DNA of 9,822 bases from Verrucomicrobiota bacterium (GTDB lineage Bacteria > Verrucomicrobiota > Verrucomicrobiia > Limisphaerales > JAHEOI01). Every line of letters begins with the position of its first letter. The stretch's first letter is position 1. The DNA lies in contig JAHEOI010000108.1 in NCBI GenBank assembly GCA_018610125.1, forward strand, positions 1 through 9,822, in the 5' to 3' direction. Positions 7,278 to 9,822 of the stretch are shown here, one piece after another. The notes under the pieces were generated by a model. That model ran no database searches. It had not been told where the DNA came from and saw nothing but the letters and a program-made list of their open reading frames with translations. The translations under genes and the position numbers were made by a program.

Positions 7278-7595
7278 TTAGAATCGTCGCGAGGACTTAT
7301 TGTTCGGGCGGCTGTCGCGACCGCCGCCGCCACCTCCTCCCCCGCTTTCACGTGGGCGAGCTTCATTGACTGTCAGGGTTCGTCCTTCCCATTCGGTTCC
7401 GTTCAAAGCTTCAACTGCGGCATCAGCGGATTGACGATCGTCCATGGTGACGAAGCCGAATCCACGGGAGCGATTGGTTGCCCGGTCGAGGATCAAATTG
7501 ACTTCCCGGACGCTGCCATGCTGGGCGAAGAGGTCTTCGAGGTCGTTTTCGGTGACGCTATAGGAGAGGTTCCCTACGAATAACTTGGTGCTCAT
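7278..7595 (-). CDS. RRM-domain RNA-binding protein with glycine tract
   Basis: A 105-residue cytoplasmic protein with a single RNA recognition motif that binds single-stranded RNA. RNP2 is L5-F-V-G-N-L10 and RNP1 is R44-G-F-G-F-V-T-M51, each with the aromatic residues that stack on RNA bases. The RRM fold fills residues ~3-80. The tail has eight consecutive glycines (~85-92) and then a basic S/R/N-rich end (R-R-F). This is the architecture of the small glycine-rich bacterial RRM proteins of cyanobacteria, planctomycetes and verrucomicrobia, several of which are cold-responsive. The start at 7595 begins exactly at the canonical M-S-T-K-L-F-V-G-N-L, so the start is secure although no good Shine-Dalgarno site precedes it. 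It is a single-gene unit facing the sulfatase, with no functional tie to the neighbours visible. RNA targets unknown. Confidence 0.95.
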   Translation of the reverse strand: MSTKLFVGNLSYSVTENDLEDLFAQHGSVREVNLILDRATNRSRGFGFVTMDDRQSADAAVEALNGTEWEGRTLTVNEARPRESGGGGGGGGRDSRPNNKSSRRF

Positions 7596-8028
7596 ATTAC
7601 TGCTAGATTAACTGATTACTACTGGTGACGCCTGACGAAGCTCAGAACGGCCCTTCCACCGCTCGGAAATGAAGTTGACCATGAACCCAAATCGAACGAG
7701 AAGTCGTGTTCCCTCCCGAGATACAAACGCCTCACGTTGGGCAGTTTCCATGGTGGCATGACGGAATGCAAACAAAAAAACTCGGAAATTTTTTTTCAAG
7801 CAAACCGAGCCCCCTCCGCGAACGTCAGGAGCCAAAGGCCGGATTGACGGTGGAAAGAGGGAAGCGGGCAACGACGTCGTATTCGGACGAGAAGGGAAGG
7901 GGTGGATCAGGCTTGCGTCAAGTCTCTGAAAACGCCACAAAAAGGGAGGTAACAGCGGTTGGTTTGCTTTGTCTTTGAGGGAACAGGGACCGAAATGAGA
8001 GCATGAGGAAAAAAAGGAAAACGAGCAT
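7596..8028. other. 433-bp divergent intergenic region between RRM and DUF6807 genes
   Basis: No convincing gene. The region must hold the promoter and leader of the RRM gene (-) and of the DUF6807 gene (+). It includes an A7/T8-rich patch at 7772-7798 (possible UP element) between short CTCGG/CCGAG arms (7781-7785, 7805-7809). From about 7850 to 8040 the plus strand is strikingly purine-rich, ending in AAGGA (8014-8018) before the DUF6807 start. No confident -35/-10 pair was found. The long RRM leader would fit post-transcriptional control, but this is inference. Confidence 0.4.
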
Positions 8029-8976
8029 ATGATGAGGAAGCAAAGGGTATCGGACACAGCAAGAGGCGTTCTGTCAACGACCTTCCTGGTAACGGTCATG
8101 ATGGGCACGGCGGCGTGGACTTCGGTAACCGCCGGCGGGTTCTCTTTGAAGGACCGCCCCGGTGATATTGTCGAAGTGCGTTATGACGGCAAGCCGGTGG
8201 CCAAATATGTCCACGTATTTGACAACACGCGGCGGGAGGAGACTTACAAACCGTTCCTGCACATCATTGATCCGGAGCGTCGCGCGGCGATCACCAAGGG
8301 CCCGGGCGGGCTTTATAGCCATCATCGAGGCATTTTTGTCGGCTGGAGTGATTTGACGACGGAAGGCCAGGAATACGATTTCTGGCACATGTCGGGTGGC
8401 AGTCAGATCCATCAACGTTTTGTTGAAAAGGAGGCCGGCAAAGAGGAAGCGTCGTTGGTCTCCCGGGTTGACTGGATTACGAAAGAAGGGAAAACCGTTG
8501 TTGAAGAAACAAGGCGAATGGGATTCCATGCTCTTGAATCTCCTGGTATTGTCGCGGTGGACCTGCAAACGCGGCTATCTGCGACAGACTCGCGGGTGGA
8601 GCTGAAGGGGGATCCGGAGCATGCCGGTGTTCAGTACCGTCCCGCCAACGATATCCAAAAGGAGTACACGACCTATATCTTTCCTCGACCTGAAGCGGAT
8701 CCCAAGGAAGACAAGGACTACCGTTGGGTTGTCGAGGAGTACCGGGTCGATGATCACGATTACACCGTCGCTCATCTCAATCATCCCTCGAATCCAAAAG
8801 GAACCATCTATTCGGCGTATCGGGATTATGGCCGGTTCGGGGCCTTCCTGGAAGAAGGGGTCGATGCGGGCGAAACGCTGGAATTGAATTATCGGATTCT
8901 CATCTGGAAGGGGGAGGCGCCGAGCAAGCAGGTGATCGAAGATCACTGGAAGGCTTACGCCGATCACGAGAAGTAA
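8029..8976 (+). CDS. Secreted DUF6807 ('PmoA-like', PF14100) family protein
   Basis: A 315-residue protein. The N-terminal ~35 residues are a signal peptide (basic M-M-R-K-Q-R start, hydrophobic stretch, then T-A-G-G), so it is probably periplasmic or exported. The family signature is clear: K-P-F-L-H, then Y-S-H98-H99-R-G-I-F-V-G-W, with a second conserved block E-H198-A-G-V-Q-Y-R204-P-A. Members are often annotated 'methane oxygenase PmoA', but the sequence is not a particulate methane monooxygenase subunit. It is a beta-rich soluble protein common in carbohydrate-degrading loci of Planctomycetes, Verrucomicrobia and Bacteroidetes. The conserved histidines could be catalytic or metal ligands, which is inference. 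The start may be ATG 8029 or 8032, with AAGGA at 8014-8018 at a spacing of 10 or 13. A nine-codon frame (8003-8032) overlaps the start. A strong hairpin ends the unit. Confidence 0.85.
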   Translation: MMRKQRVSDTARGVLSTTFLVTVMMGTAAWTSVTAGGFSLKDRPGDIVEVRYDGKPVAKYVHVFDNTRREETYKPFLHIIDPERRAAITKGPGGLYSHHRGIFVGWSDLTTEGQEYDFWHMSGGSQIHQRFVEKEAGKEEASLVSRVDWITKEGKTVVEETRRMGFHALESPGIVAVDLQTRLSATDSRVELKGDPEHAGVQYRPANDIQKEYTTYIFPRPEADPKEDKDYRWVVEEYRVDDHDYTVAHLNHPSNPKGTIYSAYRDYGRFGAFLEEGVDAGETLELNYRILIWKGEAPSKQVIEDHWKAYADHEK

Positions 8977-8986
8977 CGAAAGTGAT

Positions 8987-9026
8987 ACGGTCGGGGCGCG
9001 TGACGGAGTCATCGCGCCCCGACCGT
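8987..9026. terminator. Very strong hairpin after the DUF6807 gene
   Basis: A perfect 14-bp inverted repeat, ACGGTCGGGGCGCG (8987-9000) and CGCGCCCCGACCGT (9013-9026). The arms are joined by TGAC-GGA-GTCA, which extends the stem by four more pairs past one bulged T. It begins 10 bp after the TAA at 8974-8976. No T tract follows on either strand, so it may end transcription in a Rho-assisted way or protect the mRNA 3' end. Its position and stability make a transcript-end role very likely. Confidence 0.7.
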
Positions 9027-9116
9027 CACCGAAACGCCGGCTGGATTAGGATCGTTTGTCTGCCGCGTTCGGTGCGTGAGAGTGCGATCGTTTGGGGATT
9101 GGCATCCATATCAATA

Positions 9117-9206
9117 TTTGCAAAAGTTCCTGCACGGATAAGCAAAGTAGAAGCGGCTGCCAGCCGCTTGTTTTGCTCCTCTTTATGGTGCAGGAATTTT
9201 TGCAAA
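9117..9206. repeat. 90-nt imperfect fold-back element (MITE/REP-like)
   Basis: Outer arms 9117-9135 and 9188-9206 are inverted repeats of 19 bp with one mismatch, a G-T that would still pair as G-U in RNA. Inside, AGCAAA (9141-9146) pairs with TTTGCT (9172-9177). The tip is a perfect 8-bp stem, AAGCGGCT (9151-9158) and AGCCGCTT (9162-9169), with a GCC loop. Nested arms of this length suggest a small non-autonomous palindromic element, an extragenic palindrome or a structured RNA leader. No target-site duplication is evident and it encodes no protein. It ends 31 bp before the ATG at 9238, so it may affect expression of that gene. The structure is seen directly; the element type is inference. 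Confidence 0.6.
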
Positions 9207-9237
9207 GAACAAGACTTCCTCTATTCTCGAAATTTTT

Positions 9238-9822
9238 ATGAAGATGAGAATCAGTATTGCCATGCTGGGAAGCGTGCTGCTGGCACCGGTATTTCTCGGC
9301 GTCGGGTACGGTTATGAGCTGAAGGTGCACAACTCAGCGGTTCGGAAAGTCCAAAACTATCCGGTCGAGGTGGCGATAAACGAGCTCCCGCCCGAGCTCC
9401 AAGGATCATCCCTCCGGCTGACGCAAACGAGTGGCAAGCCCTTAAAGAGCCAATTGGATGACCTCGATGACGACGGCGAGCCGGAAATCCTTTTGTTCCA
9501 TGTGTCACTGAAGGCCGGTGAGACAAAGAGGCTTGTCGTGAGAAAAGCCCCAAAGGAGCGCGATCCCAAGGTCGTGGGTGAGGAAAGGGCATGGTTTCTC
9601 TGGGGGGAGCCCAACCTGGAGAACCGCTGGTTGAGAGGCTATCTACCTCCGGCGCGGCTGCCGTCCGATGAGCGGCCGCCCCGATTCCCGCCGGATACCC
9701 CGATGCCGTTCGGGCCTTCTGGGAATATCGAGATTGAAGAGCGTCGCACGGGTGAAACCTTGCTTGATTTCGCGCTTGCCTCAACGAGGCACCTAGTGGT
9801 CGAGAAGGTCCACCAATACGCC
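9238..9822 (+). CDS. Secreted DUF4861-like protein, N-terminal part (3' end outside window)
   Basis: An open frame from ATG 9238 to the right edge (195 codons, no stop). ATG 9244 is an alternative, and neither has a good Shine-Dalgarno site. Residues 1-~25 are a signal peptide (M-K-M-R start, hydrophobic core, G-V-G-Y-G before Y-E). The mature part begins with a strand-rich domain: L-K-V-H-N-S-A, then V-E-V-A-I-N-E-L, then S-Q-L-D-D-L-D-D-D-G-E-P-E-I-L-L-F, and a K-A-G-E-T-K-R-L-V-V turn. The Q-x-D-D-L-D-x-D-G segment followed by 'L-K-A-G-E' is what I expect of the N-terminal part of DUF4861 proteins, secreted beta-sandwich proteins found in polysaccharide-degradation loci. The acidic D-D-L-D-D-D-G could bind calcium. 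Its place after the DUF6807 gene supports a carbohydrate role. The family call is moderate because most of the protein is missing. Confidence 0.7.
   Translation, partial: MKMRISIAMLGSVLLAPVFLGVGYGYELKVHNSAVRKVQNYPVEVAINELPPELQGSSLRLTQTSGKPLKSQLDDLDDDGEPEILLFHVSLKAGETKRLVVRKAPKERDPKVVGEERAWFLWGEPNLENRWLRGYLPPARLPSDERPPRFPPDTPMPFGPSGNIEIEERRTGETLLDFALASTRHLVVEKVHQYA

Noticed and set aside
6839..7366. 175-codon minus-strand open frame spanning the sulfatase 3' end and the RRM gene 3' end
   Set aside because: It overlaps coding sequence of two well-supported genes, has low-complexity Ala/Pro/Ser composition and no family features.
7608..8108. Minus-strand open frame upstream of the RRM gene, including a 47-codon sub-frame starting M-E-T-A-Q
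   Set aside because: The long version overlaps the signal peptide region of the DUF6807 gene. The short version has no ribosome site and no recognisable similarity. The region is better read as promoter and leader DNA.
8029..8976. Reading the DUF6807 protein as a methane monooxygenase subunit (PmoA)
   Set aside because: The protein is a signal-peptide-bearing soluble beta-rich protein with no multiple membrane helices. The 'PmoA' name is a known misleading label of PF14100.
1..9822. CRISPR array, transposase, integrase, toxin-antitoxin or phage-defence genes
   Set aside because: No regularly spaced repeats and no DDE, HUH, recombinase, nuclease or toxin-type small gene pair were found on either strand.

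Overview
The window looks like a chromosomal segment of a marine or soil member of the Planctomycetes-Verrucomicrobia group, most likely Verrucomicrobia (Puniceicoccales/Opitutales-like). This rests on gene content only: a secreted sulfatase, a GH43-type enzyme, a DUF6807 ('PmoA-like') protein, a probable DUF4861 protein and a glycine-tailed RRM RNA-binding protein, with few good Shine-Dalgarno sites and moderately high GC. No rRNA or tRNA gene is present to fix the taxonomy.

Layout, left to right. (1) 1-197: the 3' end of an RraA-like aldolase/decarboxylase gene (+). (2) 300-2363: a secreted 687-residue two-domain enzyme (+), with an N-terminal GH43-like beta-propeller joined by a short charged linker to a C-terminal nucleoside-hydrolase-like domain. 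(3) 2364-2707: a convergent intergenic stretch with a GC-rich hairpin, a perfect 12-bp lac-operator-like palindrome and what looks like the frameshifted first ~40 codons of a lost membrane-protein gene. (4) 5283-2708 (-): two overlapping genes (ATGA junction) for uncharacterised membrane proteins of 620 and 238 residues. (5) 5454-6947 (+): a secreted sulfatase with an intact C-A-P-S-R formylglycine motif. (6) 7595-7278 (-): an RRM protein, flanked by gene-poor stretches of 330 and 433 bp. (7) 8029-8976 (+): a secreted DUF6807 protein ending in a very strong hairpin. (8) 9117-9206: a 90-nt fold-back element. (9) 9238 to the right edge (+): the start of a secreted protein resembling DUF4861.

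Functionally, the plus-strand genes (RraA-like, GH43/nucleoside-hydrolase fusion, sulfatase, DUF6807, DUF4861-like) fit a loose region for breakdown of complex, probably sulfated, carbohydrates: exported enzymes remove sulfate and glycosyl groups, and an RraA-like enzyme may act on a downstream sugar-derived oxo-acid. They are not one tight operon, because they are separated by gaps and by minus-strand genes. The minus-strand membrane pair and the RRM gene have no evident link to carbohydrate use.

No clearly new defence or mobile system is visible. The points most worth a second look are the domain fusion, the unrecognised membrane-protein pair and the 90-nt fold-back element.
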